From assembly GCA_964291465.2 (NCBI GenBank), contig OZ219929.1, forward strand, positions 44,221 through 108,220: a stretch of 64,000 nt of DNA. Direction: 5' to 3'. The position numbers were made by a program, and so were the translations under genes. Numbering within the stretch: position 1 is the first letter of the stretch; the number at the start of each line of letters is the position of its first letter. Origin of the DNA: JAGWBJ01 sp964291465 (GTDB lineage Bacteria; Chloroflexota; Dehalococcoidia; Lucifugimonadales; JAGWBF01). Positions 15,762 to 22,916 of this stretch are shown here, one piece after another. Below the pieces are notes generated by a model that did not search any database, was not told where the DNA came from, and saw only the letters and a list, made by a program, of their open reading frames with translations.

Positions 15762-16181
15762 CTAGATGTTCATCGCCTCCAGGCCGACACGGGCCAGCTT
15801 CTCGTCGTCCTGGCCGTCGGGGTAGCCGCCGACGCCGATGCCGCCCATGATGACCCCGTCCTTGGAGCGGACGACGACCCCGCCCTGGTTGGGGGTCAGC
15901 ATGTGGTCTCCCATGTCGCTGATGCTCCTGCCCTGGCTCCGCAGCCCATCGCCGTGGGCGCCGGAGTCGGCCCCCATGGTGGCGCAGGTGTAGGCCTTGC
16001 GCAGGGCGTGGCGCCGGCTGAACATCCGCAGGTTGTCCATCTTCGCGTACGCGATGAGGTTGCCCGTGTCGTCGACGATGGCCATGGCCACGGGGGTGCC
16101 CGGGGGCTCGCTTGCCTTGTCGGACATGGCCTTGATGGCGGCTTGGGCCTGGGCGAAGGTTATGAAGGGCCTCTCAGACAT
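15762..16181 (-). CDS. DUF336 / GlcG-HbpS family protein
   Basis: A 139-residue protein starting MSERPFITFAQAQAAIKAMS. It shows the family features VAMAIVDDTGNLIAYAKMDN, ALRKAYTCATMG and GVIMGGIGVGG. The family includes the heme-binding HbpS and GlcG of the glycolate locus and often accompanies catabolic genes. The start was chosen for the GCAGGAGG SD. It is divergently transcribed from the isocitrate-lyase-like gene and has its own promoter-like elements (16208-16236). A second family member is at 46005-46412. Confidence 0.82.
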   Translation of the reverse strand: MSERPFITFAQAQAAIKAMSDKASEPPGTPVAMAIVDDTGNLIAYAKMDNLRMFSRRHALRKAYTCATMGADSGAHGDGLRSQGRSISDMGDHMLTPNQGGVVVRSKDGVIMGGIGVGGYPDGQDDEKLARVGLEAMNI

Positions 16182-16207
16182 ATCTGCCTCCTGCTGAAGA
16201 TGCCCAT

Positions 16208-16236
16208 ATGTTAACCGAGCCGCGGTGATGCCACAA
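16208..16236 (-). promoter_or_regulatory. Candidate promoter for the DUF336 gene
   Basis: On the minus strand TTGTGG (16236-16231), a 17-nt spacer and TAACAT (16213-16208), about 30 nt before the ATG. Back to back with the promoter at 16260-16288. Confidence 0.4.
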
Positions 16237-16259
16237 GGCCGTTGACTCGGTCGGCTCGG

Positions 16260-16288
16260 TTGACACCCCATGGGCCGGGTCCTATACT
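16260..16288 (+). promoter_or_regulatory. Promoter of the isocitrate-lyase-superfamily gene
   Basis: TTGACA (16260-16265), 17 nt, TATACT (16283-16288), a near-consensus sigma-70 promoter. The expected start is near 16295, giving a leader of about 45 nt before the ATG at 16340 with a GAGGGGGA SD. Confidence 0.7.
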
Positions 16289-16339
16289 CCCGGCATTCTG
16301 GAGACCTGCCCGCCTGCCGGGTTGACGAGGGGGAATGCC

Positions 16340-17233
16340 ATGCGAGCCACGACCCAGCTCAGGAGCCTGCTGGCGGAGCCCGGGATGCTGGTGGCCCCCG
16401 GCTGCGTGGACGCCCTGTCGGGGCTGGTGGTCCGGCACCTGGGATTCAAGGCTCTGTATGTCACCGGGTCGGGCATGGAGGCCTCCATGCTGGGGCACCC
16501 GGACATCGGCCTGAAGACCCTGACGGAGACGACGATTCAGGTGGGCCGCATAGCCGACGCAGCCGGGGTCCCGGTTATCTGCGACGGTGAGGCGGGCTTC
16601 GGCAGCTACGTGAACATGGCCCGGGCGGTGAGGGAGTTCGAGAAGGCCGGGGTGGCGGCCATCCACATCGAGGACCAGGAGACGCCGCCCAACAGCCCCA
16701 GTGTCAAGTCCCGCCGCATCCTGCCCCGGGACAGGGCCCTGGGCATGGTGAAGGCCGCGCTGGACGCCCGGACCGACCCGGACTTCGTGATAATCGCCCG
16801 CAGCGACGCCGACGAGATATCCCTGGAGGAGCTGGTGGAGCGGAGCAACCTGTACCTGGAGGCCGGGGCCGACGTGGCCATGCCCCAGATATGGAAGATC
16901 GACGGGCAGGCCTACATGGACCTCCCCGTGGAGAGGGTGCTGGAGGCCCACCGCCGGGTGTGCCGGGAGGTCAGCGGTCCGACCCTGGGCTTGGCCCTGC
17001 CCACGGACGTGACCGTCGAGCAGATCGAGCGCCTGGGATACAAGATATTCATCTACCCGGGGGACGCCGTCCAGGCGTCTGTGTCGGCCATTCACCAGGT
17101 GCTGAAGGAGCTGCGGGACACGGGGACCACCAAGGGCTACTTCGACCGCAACCCCAGGATGGACGGCGGGCTCTACAAGGACATGCTACGCACCGACGAG
17201 TGGCTGGAGCTGGAGAAGAGGTACTCGCCCTAG
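16340..17233 (+). CDS. Isocitrate lyase / PEP mutase superfamily protein
   Basis: A 297-residue barrel protein of the isocitrate lyase superfamily. MLVAPGCVDALSGLVVRHLG and VTGSGMEASMLGHPD are the usual first elements. The metal-site segment reads CDGEAGFGS, so the second Asp of the common DxDTGYG motif is Glu. The loop that carries the catalytic Cys in true lyases (KRCGH) is replaced by SPSVKSRRILP. It is therefore unlikely to be an ordinary methylisocitrate lyase; a PEP-mutase-like hydrolase or a different 2-3 carbon lyase fits better. The start MRATTQL is preferred over an ATG 18 bases earlier because of SD spacing. Confidence 0.82.
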   Translation: MRATTQLRSLLAEPGMLVAPGCVDALSGLVVRHLGFKALYVTGSGMEASMLGHPDIGLKTLTETTIQVGRIADAAGVPVICDGEAGFGSYVNMARAVREFEKAGVAAIHIEDQETPPNSPSVKSRRILPRDRALGMVKAALDARTDPDFVIIARSDADEISLEELVERSNLYLEAGADVAMPQIWKIDGQAYMDLPVERVLEAHRRVCREVSGPTLGLALPTDVTVEQIERLGYKIFIYPGDAVQASVSAIHQVLKELRDTGTTKGYFDRNPRMDGGLYKDMLRTDEWLELEKRYSP

Positions 17234-17305
17234 GGATGCTCTGAAGAACCCGGCTCCTCCCGGGTTGTTGGACCCACCCCGCCACCCCGCGCTCCGCGCG
17301 GGCAA
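17231..17305. repeat. Dispersed intergenic repeat, copy 1
   Basis: It begins at the TAG stop of the upstream gene with TAGGGATGCTCTG and ends with CCCGCGC-TCC-GCGCGGG (17286-17302) followed by CAA. The same framework, TAGGGAT(A)CTCTG plus CCCACCC and the same hairpin, occurs at 20777-20854, again starting at a stop codon. An additional hairpin AACCCGG/CCGGGTT (17247-17266) lies in copy 1 only and may end transcription. Bases 17306-17390 contain nothing that I can assign. Confidence 0.6.
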
Positions 17306-17390
17306 TGAATGGAAATCTGGAAGGAAGCCCCACCCACTAGTGGACGGCCGGCGGACCTATTAGGACCATTGCCGGCGGCCCGCGCCCGGA

Positions 17391-18179
17391 CTACTCTCCC
17401 TGGAACTCCGCCCGGCGCTTCTCCAGGAACGCGGCCCTGCCCTCCAGGAAATCCGCGCTGTCGAAGTGGTCGAAGGGCAAGGCCTCCTGCGCCGGGGTCA
17501 GGGCCGTCAGGCCCGGGTCCTCGCCGACCGTCCTGACCACCTCCTTGTGGGCCCTGTGGGACAGGGGGGCCAGCCGTGCTATCCTGGCGGCGGTGTCGTA
17601 GACGTGCTCGTCGACCTGGGCGGACTCGACCACTCGGCTGACCAGCCCCAGGTGCAGGGCCTCGCGGGCGTCGATGAGGCGGGCCGTCAGCAGGATGTCC
17701 ATGGCGGCTGAGCGGCCCGCCGTCTGGACCAGCCGGCGCATCTCCCGGTAGCCGATGCAGATGCCCAACCGCGCCGCGGTGATGCCCACCCTGGCCGTGT
17801 CCGAAGCGATGCGCACGTCGCAGGCGTGGGTCAGCTCGAACCCGCCGCCCACGCAGTAGCCCTTGATGAGGCACAGGGTGGGCTTGGACAGGGCCTCGAT
17901 GGCGTCCATGGCCCCCTCCACAGCCGATGCGTACACCCGGGCCTTGGCCGAGTTGTTCCGGTAGAGGTCGAAGTCCTTGATGTCCGCCCCGGCGGAGAAG
18001 GCCTCGTCGCCGGCCCCCCGGAAGACCACTACGCGCACATCGTCCGCCGTCTCCAGGTCCACGGAGATGCGGTGCAGGTCCAGCCACATGGAGTAGTTGA
18101 TGGCGTTGCGCTGCTCCGGCCTGTTGAACGTGACGGTGGCGATGCCGTCTCGCTGCTCCACCAGGATGTCTTGGGACAT
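17391..18179 (-). CDS. Enoyl-CoA hydratase/isomerase (crotonase) family protein
   Basis: A 262-residue crotonase-fold protein, opening MSQDILVEQRDGIATVTFNR. The oxyanion-hole elements are present: FSAGADIKDF and YCVGGGFELTHACD with the first catalytic-type Glu. The second Glu of classic hydratases (in the PEVxxG motif) is not retained; the segment reads VGITAARLGICIG. A different crotonase reaction (isomerase, hydrolase, thioesterase) is possible. Start chosen at MSQDIL, with AGGAG a few bases upstream. It is transcribed away from the lower-GC patch to its right. Confidence 0.86.
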   Translation of the reverse strand: MSQDILVEQRDGIATVTFNRPEQRNAINYSMWLDLHRISVDLETADDVRVVVFRGAGDEAFSAGADIKDFDLYRNNSAKARVYASAVEGAMDAIEALSKPTLCLIKGYCVGGGFELTHACDVRIASDTARVGITAARLGICIGYREMRRLVQTAGRSAAMDILLTARLIDAREALHLGLVSRVVESAQVDEHVYDTAARIARLAPLSHRAHKEVVRTVGEDPGLTALTPAQEALPFDHFDSADFLEGRAAFLEKRRAEFQGE

Positions 18180-18260
18180 GGGATGTCTCCTTGCATTAGT
18201 CTGGGGCGTTGGTGTGGGGGAACTCTGGGGACTGGCGAACGCTGCTACCCGAGGGCTGGG

Positions 18261-18271
18261 GTCTGGCGGAG
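18261..18271. repeat. 11-bp direct repeat, left copy (possible att remnant)
   Basis: GTCTGGCGGAG occurs here and again at 19304-19314, where it overlaps the 3-prime end of tRNA-Ser(CGA) including its CCA. The two copies bracket about 1.03 kb of lower-GC DNA. Integration into tRNA 3-prime ends creates exactly this arrangement, but 11 bp is short and no integrase is present. Confidence 0.4.
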
Positions 18272-18320
18272 GATGTCCGCCCCGCCTGTTGTCCATCACT
18301 GTCCAACGGTTTAGTTCCGA

Positions 18321-18644
18321 CTACAACTCAAGCCCCCTAGCCAGCCTTTCCAAAGTAGCATCAATATTATGGGCTGAACGTCGAGCTAGAACGTAAAGCC
18401 TCTCCAATTGCTCATTCGCAACAGCCGTATCCCGATGCGTGAGGGACTCAACAGGCTCCCCCGATTCATCTAGTATGTCGAGGCGGTAACGGTAGCCTGA
18501 GAGAGTAGCAACTCGTACAACCACCACTGAGATTGCCTGCACTGACGACGTGAAGCTATCACGTTCAGCGGTGCGGCTCCATTTCATTTTCCCTTCCGTT
18601 GTTCGTCGAATTAATCCGGCTAGAATTTGACCCAACTCGATCAT
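18321..18644 (-). CDS. Unknown protein, similar in layout to the product of 63014-63346
   Basis: A 107-residue protein starting MIELGQILAGLIRRTTEGKM, then a strand-rich middle (VVVVRVATLSGYRYRLDIL) and a helical C-terminus. The N-terminus (LIRRTTEGKMKW) lines up with the LIRQTRNGEIAW of the protein at 63014-63346, followed in both by a strand region and a C-terminal helix, so they may be distant members of one family. Its codon use is less GC-rich than in neighbouring genes. The start overlaps the upstream gene as ATGA. No function is assigned. Confidence 0.65.
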   Translation of the reverse strand: MIELGQILAGLIRRTTEGKMKWSRTAERDSFTSSVQAISVVVVRVATLSGYRYRLDILDESGEPVESLTHRDTAVANEQLERLYVLARRSAHNIDATLERLARGLEL

Positions 18645-19153
18645 CTCGTCCCTCCTTGTGAACCGCCAAAACCGACGCTGCTGGCCAATTCTTCTAAGTT
18701 ACTTTGGATGTCATTCAGTCTTTGATTCAGGCTGAACTGGTCCTGCTCGGGGATAGTCGAGCTATCGTAGCGGCGGAGGAGATTCTCCATCGTATTGACT
18801 ATCGTTCTCGCTATCGCCAGTTTGTCACGAACATCTCCCTGATCCTCGGTACAACGGACTATGACATCTGAGAGCATCGCTCTTAACGGTTGATAATGCT
18901 GCCCAGCCGCGTCCCACCGGCCACTCTCATGCAACGCCTTGATACGATTGATCAGCCCAATGGCTCGCTGTAACTCTGCTGCCTGCAAATGGTGGGTGAT
19001 TTGGTCCTTAGTCGCACTCGCTGCCTCTTCCGCCGCCTTTGAGGCAGATCTTGCACCACGGGCCACCTTTATGGCCCAAATGAAGCCGACGAATGAGATG
19101 ATGATTCCGCCTGCTGTGACCGCGTCCCCCCAATTGGTCGACCAAAACTCCAT
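18641..19153 (-). CDS. Unknown protein with N-terminal membrane anchor and coiled-coil
   Basis: A 170-residue protein. One hydrophobic segment (about residues 13-29, AGGIIISFVGFIWAIKV) is followed by an Ala-rich helix (GARSASKAAEEAASATKD) and long helices likely to form a coiled coil. It resembles small membrane-anchored accessory proteins but matches none that I can name. It is coupled (ATGA) to the next gene, so they probably act together. The lower GC than its surroundings, and the tRNA next to it, suggest foreign origin. Confidence 0.62.
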   Translation of the reverse strand: MEFWSTNWGDAVTAGGIIISFVGFIWAIKVARGARSASKAAEEAASATKDQITHHLQAAELQRAIGLINRIKALHESGRWDAAGQHYQPLRAMLSDVIVRCTEDQGDVRDKLAIARTIVNTMENLLRRYDSSTIPEQDQFSLNQRLNDIQSNLEELASSVGFGGSQGGTR

Positions 19154-19303
19154 GATACGGTGCGATTATATCCCTTCACGAAGAGGTGTGTGAAGCGGAC
19201 GCTCCCAGCCTCCCGCAGGGTCAGGGGGGTTCATTTCGGCTGTAGTAAGCCTATCGTATCTAGAGTGATAACAAGACGCTAATCAGGCCGATTGTATACC
19301 TAT

Positions 19304-19394
<91 letters not shown>

Positions 19395-19507
19395 GGACTG
19401 GAGGCATTATAGCCGAGATGGGCCCGAATCGGGAACCCGTTGCGCCCATTCGTCCCGGCTTCGCATCCAATCTTGACCTGTCGGGGGGCGCCTCCCACAA
19501 TATCGAA

Positions 19508-20779
19508 ATGGGCGAGAGGGGCAGCGCTGACCATCACCCCGGTGTCCCCGCATCCTACAACCGGTGGAAGTGGCGGGTGCTCCTTGCCTTTGCCGGGTTC
19601 TATCTGTTCGTGTACCTGGGGCGGTTCAACTTCTGGCCCGCAGCCCCCGTCATCAAGGAGGACCTCGAGCTTGGCCACATCCAGATAGGGGTCATCAACG
19701 CGCTGCTGCTCTGGGGTTTCGCCCTGGGCGACCTGGTCCACGGACGCCTGGCGGAGGCGTACGGCATGCGCCTCTGGGTGATGCTGGGGGCGTGCCTGAC
19801 GGCGGGTCTCAACTGGGCGGCCAGCTACGGGACCTCCACCCTCAGCTTCGCCCTGCCGTGGTGCGTCAACGGCTTCGTCAACGCCGCGTGCTGGAGCCCG
19901 GGGATTGCCCTCATATCCCAGTGGTGGCCCCGGGGGGAACGGGGCAGGGCCATGGGCATCGTGATGATGTCCGCCGGCGGGGCCATGCTGCTGATGTGGC
20001 TGGCAACCGGGTGGGTGGTGAGCGAGCTGGGATGGCGGGCCGCCTTTCGCTATCCTCCCCTGGCGATAGCCGGTATGGGCGTGCTCTTCTACGTGCTGAG
20101 CCGGGACCGCCCGAGGGACGTGGGCCTGCCGGACTACGTGGAGGAGGACCGGGTGTCGGCCAGGGCCGAGGAGCTGGGACAGGGGCGTCTTCGGGGCTTG
20201 GGGCCCTACTCGCGACTCCTGACGGACGTCCAGTTCCAGATCGCCTGCCACGTGAAGGGGTTGGAGAACGTGGTGCGCTACGGCCTGACCACCTGGGTGC
20301 CGCTGTACTACTTCGAGAGGGCGGGACTGGACATAACGTCGACGGTGCTGGTCACCACGGCCCTGCCCGCGGGATACCTGGCGGCGCCTGTCCTGGGGGG
20401 CCTGGTCTCGGACAAGCTGCTGAAGAGTGCCCGGCGGCCCGTGGTGATGGCGTCCTGCGGCATCAGTGCCCTGGCGTTGGTCGGCATCGCCCTGGCGCCC
20501 CCGGACAACCTGTACCTGGGCGCCGTCCTTCTTCTGGCTGCAGGGTTCGCCATGAGCCTGTCGCCCATGGGGGCGCTGGCCGTGGACATCGCGGGACGGC
20601 ACATGGCCGGCACCTCATCGGGGGTGTTGGACGCCCACGGCTACCTGTACGCAGGCCTCCAGGCAGTCATCTTCAGCATCGTGTTGGAAATGGCGGGCGC
20701 GCCGTGGGAGGTGGTGTTCCTGGCGATGGCCTCGACCCGCGTGCTCTCGGGAGCCCTGATCGCCTTCGTCAGGGTCTAG
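19508..20779 (+). CDS. MFS transporter (OPA/phthalate-like)
   Basis: Major facilitator of about 423 residues with roughly twelve hydrophobic segments. The opening YNRWKWRVLLAFAGFYLFVY resembles the glycerol-phosphate/organophosphate and anion:cation symporter branches. The loop between helices 2 and 3 reads GDLVHGRLAEAYGMRLWVML, the usual MFS signature position, and a charged cytoplasmic loop (about residues 205-235) separates the halves. The start at 19508 is tentative; an ATG at 19418 is in frame. The substrate is unknown, though nearby catabolic genes suggest an organic acid. The stop codon forms the first bases of the repeat at 20777. Confidence 0.87.
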   Translation: MGERGSADHHPGVPASYNRWKWRVLLAFAGFYLFVYLGRFNFWPAAPVIKEDLELGHIQIGVINALLLWGFALGDLVHGRLAEAYGMRLWVMLGACLTAGLNWAASYGTSTLSFALPWCVNGFVNAACWSPGIALISQWWPRGERGRAMGIVMMSAGGAMLLMWLATGWVVSELGWRAAFRYPPLAIAGMGVLFYVLSRDRPRDVGLPDYVEEDRVSARAEELGQGRLRGLGPYSRLLTDVQFQIACHVKGLENVVRYGLTTWVPLYYFERAGLDITSTVLVTTALPAGYLAAPVLGGLVSDKLLKSARRPVVMASCGISALALVGIALAPPDNLYLGAVLLLAAGFAMSLSPMGALAVDIAGRHMAGTSSGVLDAHGYLYAGLQAVIFSIVLEMAGAPWEVVFLAMASTRVLSGALIAFVRV

Positions 20780-20854
20780 GGATACTCTGGACCACGTCGA
20801 GGCCCCACGCCGTTTCTTGAGCCCACCCTCCCGTCCCGCGCTCCGCGCGGGCAA
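20777..20854. repeat. Dispersed intergenic repeat, copy 2
   Basis: Starts at the TAG stop of the MFS gene with TAGGGATACTCTGG and ends with CCCGCGC-TCC-GCGCGGG (20835-20851) and CAA, matching the copy at 17231-17305 at both ends while the middle differs. The remaining bases 20855-21011 before the next promoter contain no gene that I can support. Confidence 0.6.
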
Positions 20855-21011
20855 GGCCCCCGCCGCTGGTTAGCAGCCGGCAGAGTTATTCAGACCGCTC
20901 CTAGCTGCCGGGACCCGTCGAGGCCATGACGGGCTCCGAGCCATCGACGGAGACGGGAGGGTGGGGTTTGCCCGCGGTGGAAAACTCCCGGTCACAGCGT
21001 ACTGTAAGCCC

Positions 21012-21040
21012 TTGACATCCGTAGGGGCTGCTAATATGAT
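21012..21040 (+). promoter_or_regulatory. Strong sigma-70-type promoter of the secreted-protein gene
   Basis: TTGACA (21012-21017), exactly 17 nt, TATGAT (21035-21040). The start should be near 21047, giving a leader of about 87 nt to the ATG at 21134. Confidence 0.75.
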
Positions 21041-21122
21041 TATGCGTGACCTCGCCTGCGCCCAGGGAACGAGGATATTCGGGAGGGGTGCGGTCGCCTG
21101 CGAGACCCTGGTCGGACGCATA
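21041..21122 (+). promoter_or_regulatory. Structured 5-prime leader
   Basis: TATGCGT (21041-21047) pairs with ACGCATA (21116-21122), closing a domain just before the AAAGGAGG SD. Inside it CCAGGG and CCCTGG can pair, and TCGCCTGCG is repeated directly (21052-21060 and 21094-21102). I do not recognise a known riboswitch; it may stabilise the mRNA or control translation. Confidence 0.4.
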
Positions 21123-21133
21123 AAGGAGGCCCG

Positions 21134-21565
21134 ATGAGGCGGTATCTGACTACTAGGCTGTCTATCATAGCTCTTGTCCTTGCGGTTGTTACGTTGATAA
21201 GCGGCGTCGCCTGGGCCGCAAACAACCCCGGCCCCAGTGCCCAGGTACAGACCTCGGTCGTGGAAATCCAGCCCATACCCATGCAGATCGAGGTGGGCGG
21301 CACCCTTCAGGTCGCGGGCGCCGGCTTCCAGCCCAATGAGTGGGTGCTGTTCGAGATAGTGACTGGTAGCGGCCCCAACATCGTACTGGAAGGCGGCCAG
21401 GCGAACTCGGCGGGAGCATTCCTCGCCGATACCACCAACGCCACGGCCACCGGCGGGCTTCCCGATACCCTCACCCAGGGCGTCTACACCATCGTGGCCC
21501 GGACCGCGGGCAGCGGCCACATCGCCAGCGCGCCACTGGTAGTGGTGGACCAAAAGAAGCGGTAG
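21134..21565 (+). CDS. Secreted unknown protein
   Basis: A 143-residue protein with a clear signal peptide: MRRYLTTRLS, a hydrophobic core ending VTLISGVAWA, and likely cleavage after AWA (about residue 28). The mature part is strand-rich (MQIEVGGTLQVAGAGFQPNE, then YTIVARTAGSGHIAS and a short basic end), resembling a single immunoglobulin-like or IPT/TIG-type domain. Its own consensus promoter, SD AAAGGAGG and perfect terminator make a compact, probably well expressed monocistronic gene. No function recognised. Confidence 0.8.
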   Translation: MRRYLTTRLSIIALVLAVVTLISGVAWAANNPGPSAQVQTSVVEIQPIPMQIEVGGTLQVAGAGFQPNEWVLFEIVTGSGPNIVLEGGQANSAGAFLADTTNATATGGLPDTLTQGVYTIVARTAGSGHIASAPLVVVDQKKR

Positions 21566-21593
21566 TCCCAAGGGTCAGCAACCCGATCGTGAG

Positions 21594-21624
21594 TAGGGGC
21601 CTCTTCATAGAGGCCCCTATATTT
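21594..21624 (+). terminator. Intrinsic terminator
   Basis: TAGGGGCCTCT (21594-21604), loop TCAT, AGAGGCCCCTA (21609-21619), a perfect 11-bp stem followed by TATTT. It ends the secreted-protein transcript. Confidence 0.85.
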
Positions 21625-21663
21625 GTCCCCGGAGACGGCGGCCGCGGCGGCTTGCGGCGGCCG

Positions 21664-22854
21664 TCACCCCTGGGTCCGGCTGAGCTTGAGCTTGCGGATA
21701 CGGCGGCCCAGCAGGGACACGACCTCTATCCGCAGCCCGTCGTGCGTCACCGAGTCCCCCATCTGGGGTATCTTGCCCAGGGATGTGTAGACCAGGCCCC
21801 CCACGGTGTCCACGTCGTCCAGTCGCAAGGGGCTCGACAGCAGGTCTGACAGGTACTCCAGGCTCACCCGCGCGTCGGCGATTATGTCGCCGTTGGCCAT
21901 GGGCACGACCCTGGGCTCCATGCCCGGGGAGAACTCGTCCTCGATCTCGCCGACGATCTCCTCCAGCAGGTCCTCCAGTGTTACCAGCCCCTCCACGCCG
22001 CCGTATTCGTCCACGACCATGGCCATGTGGACGCGCTTGTCCTGCATCTCCCGCAAGAGGTCGTCGAGACGCTTGGACTCGGGCGTGAAGAATGGGGGGC
22101 GGGTCACCTCGGCCAGGGGAGGGTGCTCATCGGTGCGGGCCAGGAAGGGCAGAAGGTCGCGGGAGTGGACGACGCCGATGATGTTGTCGGTGGTCCCCGT
22201 GTAGACGGGAATGCGGCTGTGGCCGTGCTCCTGCATCGTGCCGGCCACGGCGCTCAGGGACGTGCCGGCGTCCACGGCCACCATGTCCACCCGGGGCACC
22301 ATGACCTCACTGGCAGTCGACTCGTCGAGGCGGAGGATGGAGCGGATCATCAGGCGTTCCCGGTCATCCAGCGTGGCCGGGCCCTGCTCGGTGATGACGA
22401 CGGTGGTGGAGTCGGGGTCGCCCTCGGCGTCGGCCGCTTCGTCCCCGGCGCCCTCGGCGCCGTTGTCCGGCGCCTGTGGGAGCCTGGCGGCCCGGATGCG
22501 GAGGAGGCCCAGAAGGGGGGAGGCCAGGACGCTGGCAACGGAGGGCAACCGCCGGGACGCGATGCCTGCGGCGCCCTCCAGAAGCACCATGAGTGCCAGG
22601 AAACCCAGGGCGGCGCCGGCGTGGACTGCTATCCCAGGGGACGCCGTGCCCAGCAGCAGCACCTGGAACGAGAGGGCGGCAGCGACCACCGCCGCCAGCC
22701 GCAGGTACCTCAGGGCAAGCAGGCCGCGGGAAGCGGGTCCGGCGGGCGCCGGCTGGCTACCGGACGTGGCGTGGCCCCGGGCCATTCCCAGGTAGAAGAA
22801 GAGCACGAGGAAGAGTGCCAGGGAAAGGCTGGAAGATAAATCGTCGGTATCCAA
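21664..22854 (-). CDS. CorC/HlyC-type CBS-domain membrane protein
   Basis: A 396-residue protein. Three or so hydrophobic segments in the first 110 residues form a shortened membrane part, followed by an acidic linker and the soluble region. This carries ILRLDESTASEVMVPRVDMV, two CBS motifs (HGHSRIPVYTGTTDNIIGVV and MVVDEYGGVEGLVTLEDLLE with EIVGEIEDE) and a C-terminal CorC_HlyC domain (LDDVDTVGGLVY, then GKIPQMGD). This is the layout of CorC/PaeA transporters linked to magnesium or polyamine export. The membrane region is not a clear full DUF21 domain, so it may have diverged. It faces the secreted-protein gene across a terminator. Confidence 0.85.
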   Translation of the reverse strand: MDTDDLSSSLSLALFLVLFFYLGMARGHATSGSQPAPAGPASRGLLALRYLRLAAVVAAALSFQVLLLGTASPGIAVHAGAALGFLALMVLLEGAAGIASRRLPSVASVLASPLLGLLRIRAARLPQAPDNGAEGAGDEAADAEGDPDSTTVVITEQGPATLDDRERLMIRSILRLDESTASEVMVPRVDMVAVDAGTSLSAVAGTMQEHGHSRIPVYTGTTDNIIGVVHSRDLLPFLARTDEHPPLAEVTRPPFFTPESKRLDDLLREMQDKRVHMAMVVDEYGGVEGLVTLEDLLEEIVGEIEDEFSPGMEPRVVPMANGDIIADARVSLEYLSDLLSSPLRLDDVDTVGGLVYTSLGKIPQMGDSVTHDGLRIEVVSLLGRRIRKLKLSRTQG

Positions 22855-22916
22855 GCCCTGCCGTGCTCCCTACTCTGGGGAACGTGGATGGATCGGGTCT
22901 CCGGTTGGCGGCCTGT

